NCBI RefSeq assembly: GCF_008831235.1
Contig: NZ_WBKF01000001.1
Coordinates: 738,519 to 802,518 of the forward strand
Direction: 5' to 3'
Source of the DNA: Pseudoclavibacter sp. CFCC 11306
Lineage (GTDB): Bacteria; Actinomycetota; Actinomycetes; Actinomycetales; Microbacteriaceae
DNA length: 64,000 bases
Numbering within the stretch: the first letter of the stretch is position 1; every line of letters starts with the position of its first letter. The notes under the pieces were generated by a model. That model was not told where the DNA came from. It searched no databases and was given only the letters and a program-made list of their open reading frames with translations. A program made the position numbers and the translations under genes. Positions 29,901 through 40,863 of this stretch are shown here, in pieces.

Positions 29901-30673
29901 AGCACACCCTGCTCGTTCTCAAGAGCCTGTCGCTGGGTCTCGAGAGTGCCCAGATCGGTGTCGAGCTCCACGATCTCGGCGGCGAGCAGCCGTGAGGTCG
30001 CGTCACGCACCTCGGCCTGGATCTGCTGTGCCGAACGTGCGATCTCGGCCTGGCGACCGAGGGGCTTCAGCTGGCGTCGCAGCTCGGCGGTGAGGTCGCT
30101 CACCCGCTGCAGGTTGGCCTCCATGGCATCGAGTTTGCGCACTGTGCGCTCTTTGCGGCGGCGGTGTTTGAGAATGCCGGCGGCCTCTTCGATGAAGCCG
30201 CGGCGCTCTTCCGGCGACGCGCGCAGCACCTGATCGAGCTGCCCCTGGCTGACGATGACGTGCATCTCGCGGCCGAGGCCCGAATCGCTCAGCAGCTCCT
30301 GTACGTCGAGCAGTCGGCACGACTGCCCATTGATCGCGTACTCGCTGCCGCCGTTGCGAAACAGCGTTCGCGAGATCGTGACCTCGGTGTACTCAATCGG
30401 CAGCGCGCCGTCGGTGTTGTCGATGGTGAGTTCGACCTGTGCGCGGCCGAGCGGCCCCTTCTTGGCAGTGCCTGCGAAGATGACGTCTTCCATCTTTCCG
30501 CCGCGCAGCGTCTTCGCACCCTGCTCGCCCATGACCCATGCCAGGGCGTCGACGATGTTCGACTTGCCCGACCCATTGGGGCCGACGACCGCGGTGACCC
30601 CAGGCTCGAACTCGAACGTGGTCGCGTGCGCGAACGACTTGAACCCTTTCAGGGTCAGTCTCTTCACATACAC
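26996..30673 (-). CDS. smc: Chromosome segregation ATPase SMC
   Basis: A 1225-residue condensin subunit. The N-terminal ATPase half has Walker A GPNGSGKS (31-38). Long Ala/Glu/Arg/Gln-rich coiled coils flank a hinge around residues 500-650. The C-terminal half has the signature LSGGERSLAAVALL and Walker B FYIMDEVEAALDD. The start GTG-TAT-GTG-AAG at 30673 matches the family N-terminus MYxKxLxLKGFKSF; its ribosome site is weak. It is coupled to ftsY, the standard actinobacterial pair. scpA and scpB are not in the window. Confidence 0.97.
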   Translation of the reverse strand: MYVKRLTLKGFKSFAHATTFEFEPGVTAVVGPNGSGKSNIVDALAWVMGEQGAKTLRGGKMEDVIFAGTAKKGPLGRAQVELTIDNTDGALPIEYTEVTISRTLFRNGGSEYAINGQSCRLLDVQELLSDSGLGREMHVIVSQGQLDQVLRASPEERRGFIEEAAGILKHRRRKERTVRKLDAMEANLQRVSDLTAELRRQLKPLGRQAEIARSAQQIQAEVRDATSRLLAAEIVELDTDLGTLETQRQALENEQGVLRETVTASRSRQTELEATTVSDELERSRAVVHRLESAAERFRSLRSIAEQRVALLSVRPQTFDLDVAAKFDQADSARSAARELADRATELSTALDEQRVATREAFDALQAVDAQIAEQAALISRHELRRSALANAVEIAAGKVEAAERQVESQGSAVQQATERRDQRAQALAEATAAEQTAELTPDGSDTSGSSTTGLDAAYRAATDRLEAAERALTAARDLQAKATSEADSQQARAAALAMALESRDGSAQIIHAETIGVRGRVADALQVQAGFEAAVAAALGALTDALLVDSSAAGAAVLGDARAGDLGQVTGVVAEPAAPETAGELSDRPTLPPGVAWAPDVAQGPSGVLARLAHTVIVRGAEVADSAAAVVDPVAVLDALPAGDWQVVTPEGDVIGRALVRGGGDAGQSRLQLLAQRDDALRAADEARASVASASARIDVARDERDARRAERDQALAELRAADARAAETAKWLGSLRAQVDSAEAELARLTTQAEQARTRLDEATDASEQAHAALASFDAEPQPLSEPIDRQPAFDALEAARAHEMEVRVSVETARERAKAEQRRAETLQRDAEQSKAQAEAQAREQAIRSIQLERAEHVQALLPDIMAHIGTSLQQARLTVAEHEVARNQQHGQLRELRERITEQQHQLELLAERAHGIELREHEQRVRRDSAAERVRTELNIDVDVLIAESGPHLPIPVTGEWADADETVETVPYDHEQQRLRLVKAQRALSRLGRVNPLALEEFAALEERYNYMNDQLVDLRKTRADLIAISDELDEKMQSIFTEAFDDTQRAFDEIFPVLFPGGRGSLTLTDPEHPLTTGIAVHIRPAGKKIDRLSLLSGGERSLAAVALLVAIFIARPSPFYIMDEVEAALDDANLGRLLSVFERLRRDSQLIVITHQKRTMEIADALYGVSMRQDGVSAVVGQRMEHDEHDADHTAGEGDRAADDRRDEQDGHDRSGK

Positions 30674-30808
30674 GTCGAAGGCTCGCTTTCTCTGGGGCCA
30701 CCTGCCGTCAGCCTGGTCGGTCGGCGGTCTTCCTCGCTGCATACAGGCTACCGGGTGCGCTCCCGGCGCCTGCACCATGGCATCCGCTCACCGTCTCGCG
30801 CGCCCGCT

Positions 30809-33800
30809 CTATTTCGCCACCTGAACCAGGCGGGTCTGCCCGCCGGCAACGAGATAGCCGCGCCCTGCTGGCCACCGAGACGTGTCGTCGGCAGGCACGT
30901 TCGCCCTGAGGTAGCGGTCGCTGTCATCGGTCTCGGGGCGCAGCAGCAGACCGCATCTGATGGTTCGCACGGCCCCGTGCAGCTCCCAGGCGGCGGACAG
31001 CGTGGCTGGGTCGACGTCGACCAGGCAGGTGATGCCCTCACGTCGGCAGTGCGCGACCAGTGCAGCGAGACGGGACTCGGCAGGGGTGCCCACGAAGTCG
31101 GCGGTGTGGTCAATCACGATCATCAGCTGATCGCCGTCGGGCGCTGGCCGTATGGGCTCTGAAGTCTGGGCCGACTGCTTCGGCTGTACGTCGGTGCGTC
31201 TGGGAGCGGCCGACAGCCAGTCGTCGTCGGCGAGCCAGCCCGCGGTGTCGAACTGCGCCAGACTCGGACGTTCCGCCGGGGGCTCGGCCGCCCCCAATAT
31301 CTCGTCGATCACGGTGATCACCTGGACTTCGTCGTTCGCGACGCGCGACCATGAGATCGTCGCGTCGAGGGGTGACGTCTTCGGCGTGATGAGGATGCTC
31401 TGTGCCGCGGGCCGGGTTGTCGCGAGTGCTCGTGTGAGCACACCGAGCACCGCGGAGTTCTCGTCGCTCGAGCGCCCCTGCACCAGAAACGGCTCGTGCG
31501 CCGGCAGACCGACCGGCGCGAGGGTGTCGTCAGCCACTGCGAAGACTGGCGCATGATCGATGTCGAAGGCCGGCAGCGAATCGAGCGCGACCGTCTCGGG
31601 CAGACGACGGATGCTCGGTGTCGGCTCCGCCCCTATGTCGGCCAGACGCGCGGCCACTTCGGCGAGCACCGCGGCCTGTTCGGTCACGGTGACGGCGCCA
31701 TGTGGCACCCCGATCTGCGCTTCGAGCCCGCCGCAGATGCCGCCGATGACGATGCCGCGGCCGGGAGGCGCATCATCGAGCACGCTGGTGTCGATGTCGA
31801 GCAGGCCGCCGAGGGCGGCATCCGTCATCCTGAGCGCGAGGGTCTGCCCCAGGCTCGACGCGATGGTCGCAGGCAGCCCGCTGGGTCGACTCGTGGTGAA
31901 TGCGAAGTGGATGCCCACGTCGCGCCCGGTCGCGAACAGCGCGACGAGCGAGCCGATCACGTCGAAGCCTCGCGCGAACTCGTATTGCTCCTGCATGGCC
32001 GCCAGGTCGTCGATCAGCACATAGACCCGGGGCAGGCCGTCGGCTGTCGTCGTCGGCAGTTCGTCGACGGCCGAGGCTTTGGCTCGTCGCAGCAGCGCGA
32101 TGCGCTCGGTGGCAGTGGCGTCGAGCTGACGCAGCAGGCGTTGGATGCGTTCGCGATCATCTGCGGCGATGACCGCGCCGACCGTCGGCAGCGTGTCGAG
32201 CTGTTCGAGCCCGGCTCCAGCGGCATCGATGACATAGATGTGTGTGGCCGCAGTGCCGCTCGGCCGATCGCTCAGCTGCCAGGCGAGGGTGCGCAGCACC
32301 TGCGTGCGGCCCGAGCCAGCGCTGCCGACCACGCGAAGGTGCCCGTCTGCCGCAGGCGACCACGCATAGATCTGCTGCCGCTGATGCTGCGGGTCGTCAG
32401 CCAGCCCCAACACGATCTCGTGGGCACTCTGCTGCTGGGCTGTCTCAGTGCTTGCAGACGACCCAGGCCGCCCAGACGGCCCAAACCGCCTGGACAGCCC
32501 AAACGACTCACACACTGACGACTCATGCAGTGGTAGCGCGAGCCGACTGGGCAGCGCGTCGAGCCACGGGCGACGCGGTGCATCGAGCCGCAGTCCCTCG
32601 GCGGCAGCGAGCATCGCGTCGCGCATGACCTCGATCTCACGCTGCGCCTGTGCACCGGTGCGGTCGCGCGTCGCGGGCTGCAGCCATTGTCGAGCCGTCT
32701 GAAAGGGCAGCTCGGCGATCGTGATCTGTGCGGCTTCGCGGCCGAGGATCATCGGTGCGCCCAGATACGCCGTCTGAAAGTGCTGCACGCGCCCAGGCCC
32801 GACGCGCACTGCGGCTCGACCTGGGGTGCTCGCCGAGAAGTGCGCTGCATCGGGAATGCCCAGCACATCGGTGCTGTCCTGCTCGTCGGCCATGCGCAGG
32901 GCGACTCGCAGGTTCGCATTGGCTCGAAGATTGTCGTTGACGACGCCCGAGGGGCGCTGGGTCGCGAGAATCAGCTGCACCCCGAGCGAGCGTCCGCGGG
33001 CCGCGATGTCGACGATGCCGGTGACGAACTCGGGCACGTCAGCCACGAGCGCGGCGAACTCGTCGACCACAATCACGAGCGTGGGCGGGGTGCGTGGGTC
33101 GCGCAGACGCTCCATGCCGCGCAGGTCTTTGGCTCCGACGGCGTTGAACAGGTGCTCGCGTCGGGTGAGCTCTGCACGCAGCGATATCAGAGTGCGCTGT
33201 ACGAGGTGCGGGTCGAGGTCGGTGACCAAGCCGACGGTGTGCGGCAGACCGACGCACTCGGCGAATGCCGCCCCGCCCTTGTAGTCGACGAGCAGAAACG
33301 TCAGACGATCAGGTGCGTATTCAGCGGCCATGGCCATGATCCACGTCTGCAGGAATTCGCTTTTGCCACTCCCCGTCGTGCCAGCCACCAAAGCGTGCGG
33401 CCCTTGTTCGCGCAGGTCGAGGGCGAAGGGGCCGTTCGTACCGACGCCGAGACGTGCGTTCAGCCCGGAGTCGGCGTTCAGAGCCTGCGCCCGAGTGCTG
33501 CCAGTGCCCCACCCAGACATCAGCGAGTCGTTGGCCTTCCAGCGCCTTTCGATCGCCAGCGGCTCTGAAAGGTCGGTGTCGCCGATCTCGCTGAGCCGCA
33601 CGCGAGCAGGCAGGTCGGTCTCGTCGACGACGAGCGCACCGCTGTCGACCAGCGGAGCAAGGGCACGAGCGATCTGAGTGGCTCGGTGCGCGTCGAGTCT
33701 GTCGAGTCTGGTGACGGGAATGCTGCTGGCCGAGCGCACGCGGTGCAGCGCAGCGGTGAGGTCGTCGTCAATGTGCAGCCATGTGCGGCATGCCGCTGGC

Positions 33801-35539
33801 AGCGCCTGCGCCGATTTGCCCAGCCAGAGCACATGCATGTCGGCATCAGGCCCCGCCTCGGCGATGTGCACGAGCCGGGCGGGGTCGACGCCGGGGTTGC
33901 CGATCACGACGGCGATCACCACCGGCGAATGCTCAGGCGGCGCGGCGGCTTCGTGATGATGTCGGATCGGGCGCTCCCCCGCCGGCAAGTGTGAGCGGGC
34001 CTGGCCGCGCGTCGGCGACATGCTGCGTTCGCCGAGCACCTCTTCAAGTCGCGTCGTCAGCTGCTGAGCACCGTCGGCGGTGCTGGCCAGATGGTCTCCC
34101 GAGATCGGCGAATGTGGCGAGGCGGTGTGCGGCAGCCACTTGAACCAGCTCCAGCCCGGCAGCTGCCGCGACTCACAGAACGTCGCAACCACGACATCCG
34201 CAGGCGAATGCGACGTCGCGATCTGAACGATCAGGGCACGCAGCGCCTCTTCTGCGATGCCGGCAGAGCCCGTCACACCGATCGCGCCGGCGCTCGACAG
34301 CTTCTCGAGCACGGGCACGTCGCTGATCGTCTCGAAACGCTCATGCAGATCGACGATCTGCGCCCAGAGGTCATCTGGCAGCTCGCCTCGTTCAGCGGCC
34401 GGAATCGCGGTGAGGCTCAGATCGGTGCCCACCCCGAAGCGAAGTTCGAGAAACGTCTGGTGTTCGGGCCGTCGGTTCCAGAGAGCCGCGCCCGAACCCG
34501 GATTCGCCTGCTGACGCACCGCTCGCTCACGCTGCTGCTGGTCGGCGAGTTCGTCTGCGAGTTTGCGCACCGACTGTTGGTATGCGGCGAGTTGCCGCCG
34601 ATACTCACGCCCCGAGACGAAGCGACTGTCGAGCCAGGTCGCAGCCAGTGTCAGCGGAGAGAGCACGACAAGAATCAGGCTGTACGGCGACTTCGTGAGC
34701 GCGAACATCGCGATGCCGCCGAGCAGCGGTGCCAACGCCGCGAGCACGGGCATGCGCGACGAGTGCTGCCGGTGCGGCTGCGCTGGCAGCGCAAGATCTC
34801 TGGGCTCGAACCGTGGCACGATCTCGGGCGCCGGAATCACCGCGACCCGAGGTGCAAGAGCGGTCTCGTTCTGCATCTGTGTGAGCCCCGGTACCAGCGC
34901 GTCGTAACGAAACAGTCTGGTGCCAAGCGTCAGCCGGTCGCCGTCGCGCAGGGGCGCATCTGTGACGATCTCGTCATTCACCTCGATGCCGTTGGCACTG
35001 CCGAGATCGTGCACAGAGGCGGTGCCGTCATCGGCAATGGTGATCTGAGCGTGGCGGCGCGACACATCGCGCGTGGTCAGATGAACCCTCGTGGCGGGGT
35101 CACGACCGATCAGATTCTCACCCACGACCAGCCCGTAGGCACGTGGTGTGCCCGGGGTGTCAGAGCGACGGCGGCGCGACGGCGCGCCCGCCTGCCCGGG
35201 TGGTATGAGCTCGAAGAGATGACCCGCCAGCGGATACTGGCGCCGTGCATCGCTGTTGGGCGCTGTGTCGTCGACGACTGAGACGATGCAGCCGGGCTGC
35301 AGCGCCGACTCGCCCAGTGTGCAATGTCGGTCGAGAATCAGCGGCATCGGCTGGCTGGCGGTTCTGACCCGCAGCGTCGCCTGCGCCGAGGCGTGCGACC
35401 CGTCAGCGCGCAGTGGATGTGTCGGGGGAAGTTGCCCGCGCAGTCGATCGGCGATCTCGCCGATGAGTGTCGCGGTATCGGTGGTGATGACGATATCGGT
35501 GCGTTGCGTGCCGGTATCGAGAGTGCATGCGATGCGCAC
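30809..35539 (-). CDS. FHA-domain FtsK/EssC-like type VII secretion ATPase
   Basis: A 1576-residue protein. Residues 1-90 resemble the ubiquitin-like EssC N-terminus. A phosphothreonine-binding FHA domain follows (about 137-212, with LIGRD, SRRHAQI and NGIEVND). Two membrane helices lie at about 264-281 and 285-303. ATPase 1 is canonical, with GTTGSGKS (720-727) and LVIVVDEF (821-828). ATPase 2 has GSAGSGRT (1072-1079), with Arg in place of the Walker lysine, and a third module is degenerate (QGRSSDENSA). This is the EccC/EssC layout, not the DNA-pumping FtsK layout. The GTG at 35539 has a GGGGAGGGG site. No WXG100 substrate, EccB, EccD or mycosin gene lies nearby. Confidence 0.88.
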   Translation of the reverse strand: MRIACTLDTGTQRTDIVITTDTATLIGEIADRLRGQLPPTHPLRADGSHASAQATLRVRTASQPMPLILDRHCTLGESALQPGCIVSVVDDTAPNSDARRQYPLAGHLFELIPPGQAGAPSRRRRSDTPGTPRAYGLVVGENLIGRDPATRVHLTTRDVSRRHAQITIADDGTASVHDLGSANGIEVNDEIVTDAPLRDGDRLTLGTRLFRYDALVPGLTQMQNETALAPRVAVIPAPEIVPRFEPRDLALPAQPHRQHSSRMPVLAALAPLLGGIAMFALTKSPYSLILVVLSPLTLAATWLDSRFVSGREYRRQLAAYQQSVRKLADELADQQQRERAVRQQANPGSGAALWNRRPEHQTFLELRFGVGTDLSLTAIPAAERGELPDDLWAQIVDLHERFETISDVPVLEKLSSAGAIGVTGSAGIAEEALRALIVQIATSHSPADVVVATFCESRQLPGWSWFKWLPHTASPHSPISGDHLASTADGAQQLTTRLEEVLGERSMSPTRGQARSHLPAGERPIRHHHEAAAPPEHSPVVIAVVIGNPGVDPARLVHIAEAGPDADMHVLWLGKSAQALPAACRTWLHIDDDLTAALHRVRSASSIPVTRLDRLDAHRATQIARALAPLVDSGALVVDETDLPARVRLSEIGDTDLSEPLAIERRWKANDSLMSGWGTGSTRAQALNADSGLNARLGVGTNGPFALDLREQGPHALVAGTTGSGKSEFLQTWIMAMAAEYAPDRLTFLLVDYKGGAAFAECVGLPHTVGLVTDLDPHLVQRTLISLRAELTRREHLFNAVGAKDLRGMERLRDPRTPPTLVIVVDEFAALVADVPEFVTGIVDIAARGRSLGVQLILATQRPSGVVNDNLRANANLRVALRMADEQDSTDVLGIPDAAHFSASTPGRAAVRVGPGRVQHFQTAYLGAPMILGREAAQITIAELPFQTARQWLQPATRDRTGAQAQREIEVMRDAMLAAAEGLRLDAPRRPWLDALPSRLALPLHESSVCESFGLSRRFGPSGRPGSSASTETAQQQSAHEIVLGLADDPQHQRQQIYAWSPAADGHLRVVGSAGSGRTQVLRTLAWQLSDRPSGTAATHIYVIDAAGAGLEQLDTLPTVGAVIAADDRERIQRLLRQLDATATERIALLRRAKASAVDELPTTTADGLPRVYVLIDDLAAMQEQYEFARGFDVIGSLVALFATGRDVGIHFAFTTSRPSGLPATIASSLGQTLALRMTDAALGGLLDIDTSVLDDAPPGRGIVIGGICGGLEAQIGVPHGAVTVTEQAAVLAEVAARLADIGAEPTPSIRRLPETVALDSLPAFDIDHAPVFAVADDTLAPVGLPAHEPFLVQGRSSDENSAVLGVLTRALATTRPAAQSILITPKTSPLDATISWSRVANDEVQVITVIDEILGAAEPPAERPSLAQFDTAGWLADDDWLSAAPRRTDVQPKQSAQTSEPIRPAPDGDQLMIVIDHTADFVGTPAESRLAALVAHCRREGITCLVDVDPATLSAAWELHGAVRTIRCGLLLRPETDDSDRYLRANVPADDTSRWPAGRGYLVAGGQTRLVQVAK

Positions 35540-35746
35540 AGACGGTCCCCTCCCCCTTCGCAGTTCCGACGGTCTCGGGCACGATGCCTCAGCGCCGCTC
35601 GATGTCGATCTGCAGTCTGTTCGCAACTCTATCGACGAGGCGAAGCGTCGGTTTTCGGGGGTGTGGATAACTGCCAGACTGACTGGCCGCACGCGGTCTG
35701 AGAGGTGCCACCTTGCTGAGAGAGACCGTGGACGCAGACCCTCAGA

Positions 35747-36217
35747 TCAATACGTGTTCGTCCTGGCCCGTGGTCGCTGTCCAGCGCGCTCGGCTGCGAT
35801 CGGCAGCAGCACATCTCGGCTCAACGGAGCAACCTCCACCCCAGGCCGTGCCGGATCGGCCCAGACGACCTCGGCGATCTCTCGATGCGCGCAGAGAGCT
35901 TCAGCCTCGACGAACGGAGTTCGAACGAAGTAGGCGTCAGCGTCGACACGCGTGTGATCCTCGTTCAGCGCGGGAGCATCGAATCGCCCGAGATGTTCGA
36001 GATCGCTCGGGTCGAGGGTCAGGCCCAGCTCCTCCCCGACCTCGCGCACGACTGCCTGCAGTGGCGTCTCGCCCGGTTCGAGTTTGCCGCCGCACTGCAT
36101 GAACCCGCTCGTGCCTCGTTTGCGCACGAGCAGTGTGCGGCCAGCACTGTCATTAAGCACGATCGCAGCGATGCGCAGTACGTGTTCCCGGTCGTGGTTC
36201 CCAGCGTTGTCGCTCAT
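35747..36217 (-). CDS. Nudix hydrolase
   Basis: A 156-residue protein with a complete Nudix box: GGKLEPGETP, then REVGEELG in the required spacing. ATG 36217 has GAGGAAC upstream and begins MSDNAGNHDRE. Members hydrolyse nucleoside diphosphate-linked compounds. The neighbouring mutM suggests a nucleotide-sanitation role, but the substrate is not shown by the sequence. It is followed by a 207-base gap before the EssC-like gene. Confidence 0.88.
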   Translation of the reverse strand: MSDNAGNHDREHVLRIAAIVLNDSAGRTLLVRKRGTSGFMQCGGKLEPGETPLQAVVREVGEELGLTLDPSDLEHLGRFDAPALNEDHTRVDADAYFVRTPFVEAEALCAHREIAEVVWADPARPGVEVAPLSRDVLLPIAAERAGQRPRARTNTY

Positions 36218-36352
36218 AACGTTCCTCGTGGTGTGAAGATGCTGCAGCGGAGTCACATACAGCAGCGTAAAAGTGACTGATCCGCGCGGGAGCGCCACAC
36301 ACTGGCACTCTAGCGCTGAAATCCGAGGGTGCTGGCACTCCCACGCTCGGCC

Positions 36353-37258
36353 TCACCGCATCCGCTGGCAGTACGTGCACAGATGCGAATGCCGGTTCAT
36401 GAACGCCACGCGCTTGATCGGCCTCCCGCACCGCGGGCACGGCTGCCCGGTCTGACCATAGGCGCTCAGCTCGATGGCGAAGTACCCCGACTCCCCGTTC
36501 ACATGCTTGTACTGCTCGTCGAAGCTCGTGCCGCCGACAGAGACCGCCCGACGCAGCACCGCGACCACCGCATCCACCAGACGAAGCGCACGCACCTGAC
36601 TCAGCGAGTCGGCCGGCTGTTCGGGGTGCACCCGCGCTGCCCAGAGCGATTCGTCGGCATAGATGTTGCCGATTCCCGAGACGGTGGTCTGGTCGAGCAG
36701 CACGCGTTTCACAGCCGACCGGTGACGACGGATGCTGCGCGCCAGCCGTGCACGATCGAAACCGGCTTCGAGAGGGTCGGGTGCGATATGCGCGGCCTGC
36801 TGTGGGACGAGATCGCGCAGCGCGAACCGGTCGGCGACGAGGGTATCGACTGCCAGCGACCCGAAGAGACGCTGATCGTGAAAGCTCAGCTCGCGGTGCC
36901 GGCCCGACTCATCGACCGTGTCGATGCGGATGCGCTCATGCCGCAGGGGCGGCGCGTCAGCAGACAGGTCGTGGGCGAGCAGCTGCCCGCTCATGCCCAA
37001 GTGCGCCAGCAGCGCGGGCGGCGGGGCCGATTCGACTGAGGATGCGCCAGCGAGTTCCAGCGGAATCCAGAGGAATTTGCCACGTCGCTGCGGCTGCCCG
37101 AGGTGCGCGCCGATCAAGGTCTGGGTGAAGTCTTGGCTGTCGCCGGGATGGCGTTTCAGCGAACGCTCGTCGAAGACGCGAACCGCGTCGATTCGATGTC
37201 CGGCGAAGAGATGCTCGATGCCGAGGCGAACCGTCTCGACTTCTGGAAGCTCAGGCAT
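36353..37258 (-). CDS. mutM: Formamidopyrimidine-DNA glycosylase
   Basis: A 301-residue repair enzyme that removes 8-oxoguanine. The catalytic N-terminus MPELPEVETVR is intact, as are the Lys in RRGKFLW, the helix-two-turn-helix region with SGIGNIYADE, and a C-terminal zinc finger with two CxxC pairs (CPRCG, CTYC). It overlaps rnc by eight bases, the standard actinobacterial rnc-mutM arrangement. Confidence 0.97.
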   Translation of the reverse strand: MPELPEVETVRLGIEHLFAGHRIDAVRVFDERSLKRHPGDSQDFTQTLIGAHLGQPQRRGKFLWIPLELAGASSVESAPPPALLAHLGMSGQLLAHDLSADAPPLRHERIRIDTVDESGRHRELSFHDQRLFGSLAVDTLVADRFALRDLVPQQAAHIAPDPLEAGFDRARLARSIRRHRSAVKRVLLDQTTVSGIGNIYADESLWAARVHPEQPADSLSQVRALRLVDAVVAVLRRAVSVGGTSFDEQYKHVNGESGYFAIELSAYGQTGQPCPRCGRPIKRVAFMNRHSHLCTYCQRMR

Positions 37259-37958
37259 CCGCTTTCTTGAGCTCGGCGTCGGTGATGCACTTCCAAGCGT
37301 TGAACGCCGCGGCCATCTCGGCCTGCTTCTTGCTGGTGCCTTCGCCGTCGCCCTTCACCGTGTCGCCGCAGTGCACGCTCGCGGCCCAGCGACGCTCATG
37401 GTCGGGGCCCGTCGACGAGACGGTGTAGACGGGAAACGGCAGACCGTGCTCTGATGCGGATTCCTGCAGAGTGGTCTTGGGATCCATGCGCGCCGCCAGC
37501 GTCTCGATGCGCGGCAGCAGCGGTGAGAGCAGGCAGAGCACGAACGGCCGTGCCTTCTCGAGCCCACCGGTGAGGTAGGTTGCGCCGATCAGCGACTCGA
37601 CCATGTCGGCCAGCAGAGAGGCCTTGTGGTGACCGCCGGTCAGCTCTTCGCCGCGGCCCAGCAGCAGGTAGCCGCCGATGCCGCGGTCTTCTGCGATGAA
37701 CGAGAGCGCATTCGTGCTGACGATCGCAGCACGACGCCGCGAGAGCTCCCCCTCAGAGAGGTCTGGGAACTCGTGGAACAGCAGATCTGTAGCAACCAGC
37801 TGCAGCACGGAGTCGCCGAGAAACTCCAAGCGCTCATTGGTCGGCAGACCGCCGTTCTCGAATGCGTACGACCGATGGGTCAGTGCGCGCGTGAGATAGG
37901 GCTCGTCGATCTGCACATCGAGCCGCTCCAGCAGCTCGACTTTGTCACTCTCGTTCAC
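37251..37958 (-). CDS. rnc: Ribonuclease III
   Basis: A 235-residue double-strand-specific RNase for rRNA processing. The signature NERLEFLGDSVLQL and the second acidic cluster (LLADMVESLIGA) form the catalytic site. A C-terminal dsRNA-binding domain (about 155-228) ends in GEGTSKKQAEMAAA. The GTG start has GGAG 7 bases upstream. It is 18 bases downstream of rpmF. Confidence 0.97.
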   Translation of the reverse strand: MNESDKVELLERLDVQIDEPYLTRALTHRSYAFENGGLPTNERLEFLGDSVLQLVATDLLFHEFPDLSEGELSRRRAAIVSTNALSFIAEDRGIGGYLLLGRGEELTGGHHKASLLADMVESLIGATYLTGGLEKARPFVLCLLSPLLPRIETLAARMDPKTTLQESASEHGLPFPVYTVSSTGPDHERRWAASVHCGDTVKGDGEGTSKKQAEMAAAFNAWKCITDAELKKADA

Positions 37959-37976
37959 CGCTTGCTCCGCGTATGA

Positions 37977-38180
37977 CTACGCGTCAGCGACCTTGCGACC
38001 CTTGTACTCGAAGTAGAGCGGGGTGCCGGCGGAGTCTTCGACGACCTTCGCGCGGTGCGGCAGGCTGTAGACGACCTTGCCGTTCTCGACGGTCTTGACG
38101 AGGTTGGGCACCTCGGCCTTCCACTGTGAGCGGCGGCTACGGGTGTTGCTGCGTGAGAGCTTGCGCTTTGGCACTGCCAT
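37977..38180 (-). CDS. rpmF: 50S ribosomal protein bL32 (cysteine-free form)
   Basis: A 67-residue protein beginning [20 protein letters not shown]. It contains no cysteine, so it is the zinc-independent version; zinc-binding L32 has two CxxC pairs at the positions where this sequence has other residues. It lies in the conserved DUF177-rpmF-rnc order, six bases after the DUF177 gene. Confidence 0.96.
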   Translation of the reverse strand: MAVPKRKLSRSNTRSRRSQWKAEVPNLVKTVENGKVVYSLPHRAKVVEDSAGTPLYFEYKGRKVADA

Positions 38181-38186
38181 GATCGA

Positions 38187-38747
38187 TCATTCCTTCTCTG
38201 AATCGGCACGCGACGACGACGCGTCGTTCGGTAACTGAGCCAGTTTACCCAGATCTGCCCATCGTGGATCGATTTCGTCTGCGACAGCAGGCTCGATCGG
38301 GTCTCCGATGGAGTAGATCTCGGCAGCAGGCTCGTCTCCCACTGGTTTCAGAGGAAGATTCAGAACGATCGCATCGCGGATGCTCTGGCTGAGGTCGACA
38401 TGTTCGTTCTGCAGAACCTGGATCTCGCCGTCGCCGTCATCGCGTGTTAAAGCTGCTTCTGAATCAGGATACGCGAAAAGGTCACGGAATTCGACTTCGT
38501 CACGCCAAGACAGCGGCTCGAGCGTGCGCGAAGACTCCCCCACCACCTCGAAATCGATCGTGGCGGTGACCAGAATGCCCTCGTGCACCGACTCGAGTCG
38601 CAGATCTGCCTCGATGGGCGACCCTTCGGTCACCCGGGCCAGGCCCACGCCCAGATCGGCCTCTGCAGGCACCGTCACCTGCAGGCTGCGCATCGCGCCG
38701 GGTTTGCCGACCAGGTCATGAACGTTGATGAGATAGGGGTTCGCCAT
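38187..38747 (-). CDS. DUF177 (YceD-like) rRNA-accumulation protein
   Basis: A 186-residue acidic protein of the DUF177/YceD family encoded just before rpmF. The N-terminus contains NVHDLVGKPGAMRSL and the middle has DFEVVGESSRTLEPLSW. The family is linked to 23S rRNA accumulation in E. coli and plants. The cysteine pairs often seen near the C-terminus are absent here. ATG 38747 was chosen over the upstream TTG. Confidence 0.88.
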   Translation of the reverse strand: MANPYLINVHDLVGKPGAMRSLQVTVPAEADLGVGLARVTEGSPIEADLRLESVHEGILVTATIDFEVVGESSRTLEPLSWRDEVEFRDLFAYPDSEAALTRDDGDGEIQVLQNEHVDLSQSIRDAIVLNLPLKPVGDEPAAEIYSIGDPIEPAVADEIDPRWADLGKLAQLPNDASSSRADSEKE

Positions 38748-38791
38748 GGTGCCCAAGTCTAGACCAGCGCGAGGCAGCCGTTCTGCGACGT

Positions 38792-40813
<2,022 letters not shown>

Positions 40814-40863
40814 GGGCCCTCCTCGTTGAGCGCTCCACGGTGCCGAGCGGTGCCCGAAGTCGG

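Noticed and set aside
34091..35281. A 396-codon plus-strand open frame opposite the EssC-like gene
   Set aside because: It is an antisense shadow; the minus-strand frame carries FHA and FtsK motifs.
30809..35539. Annotating this gene as the FtsK DNA translocase
   Set aside because: It has an FHA domain, only two membrane helices, several ATPase modules and no C-terminal gamma winged helix; this is the EssC/EccC layout.
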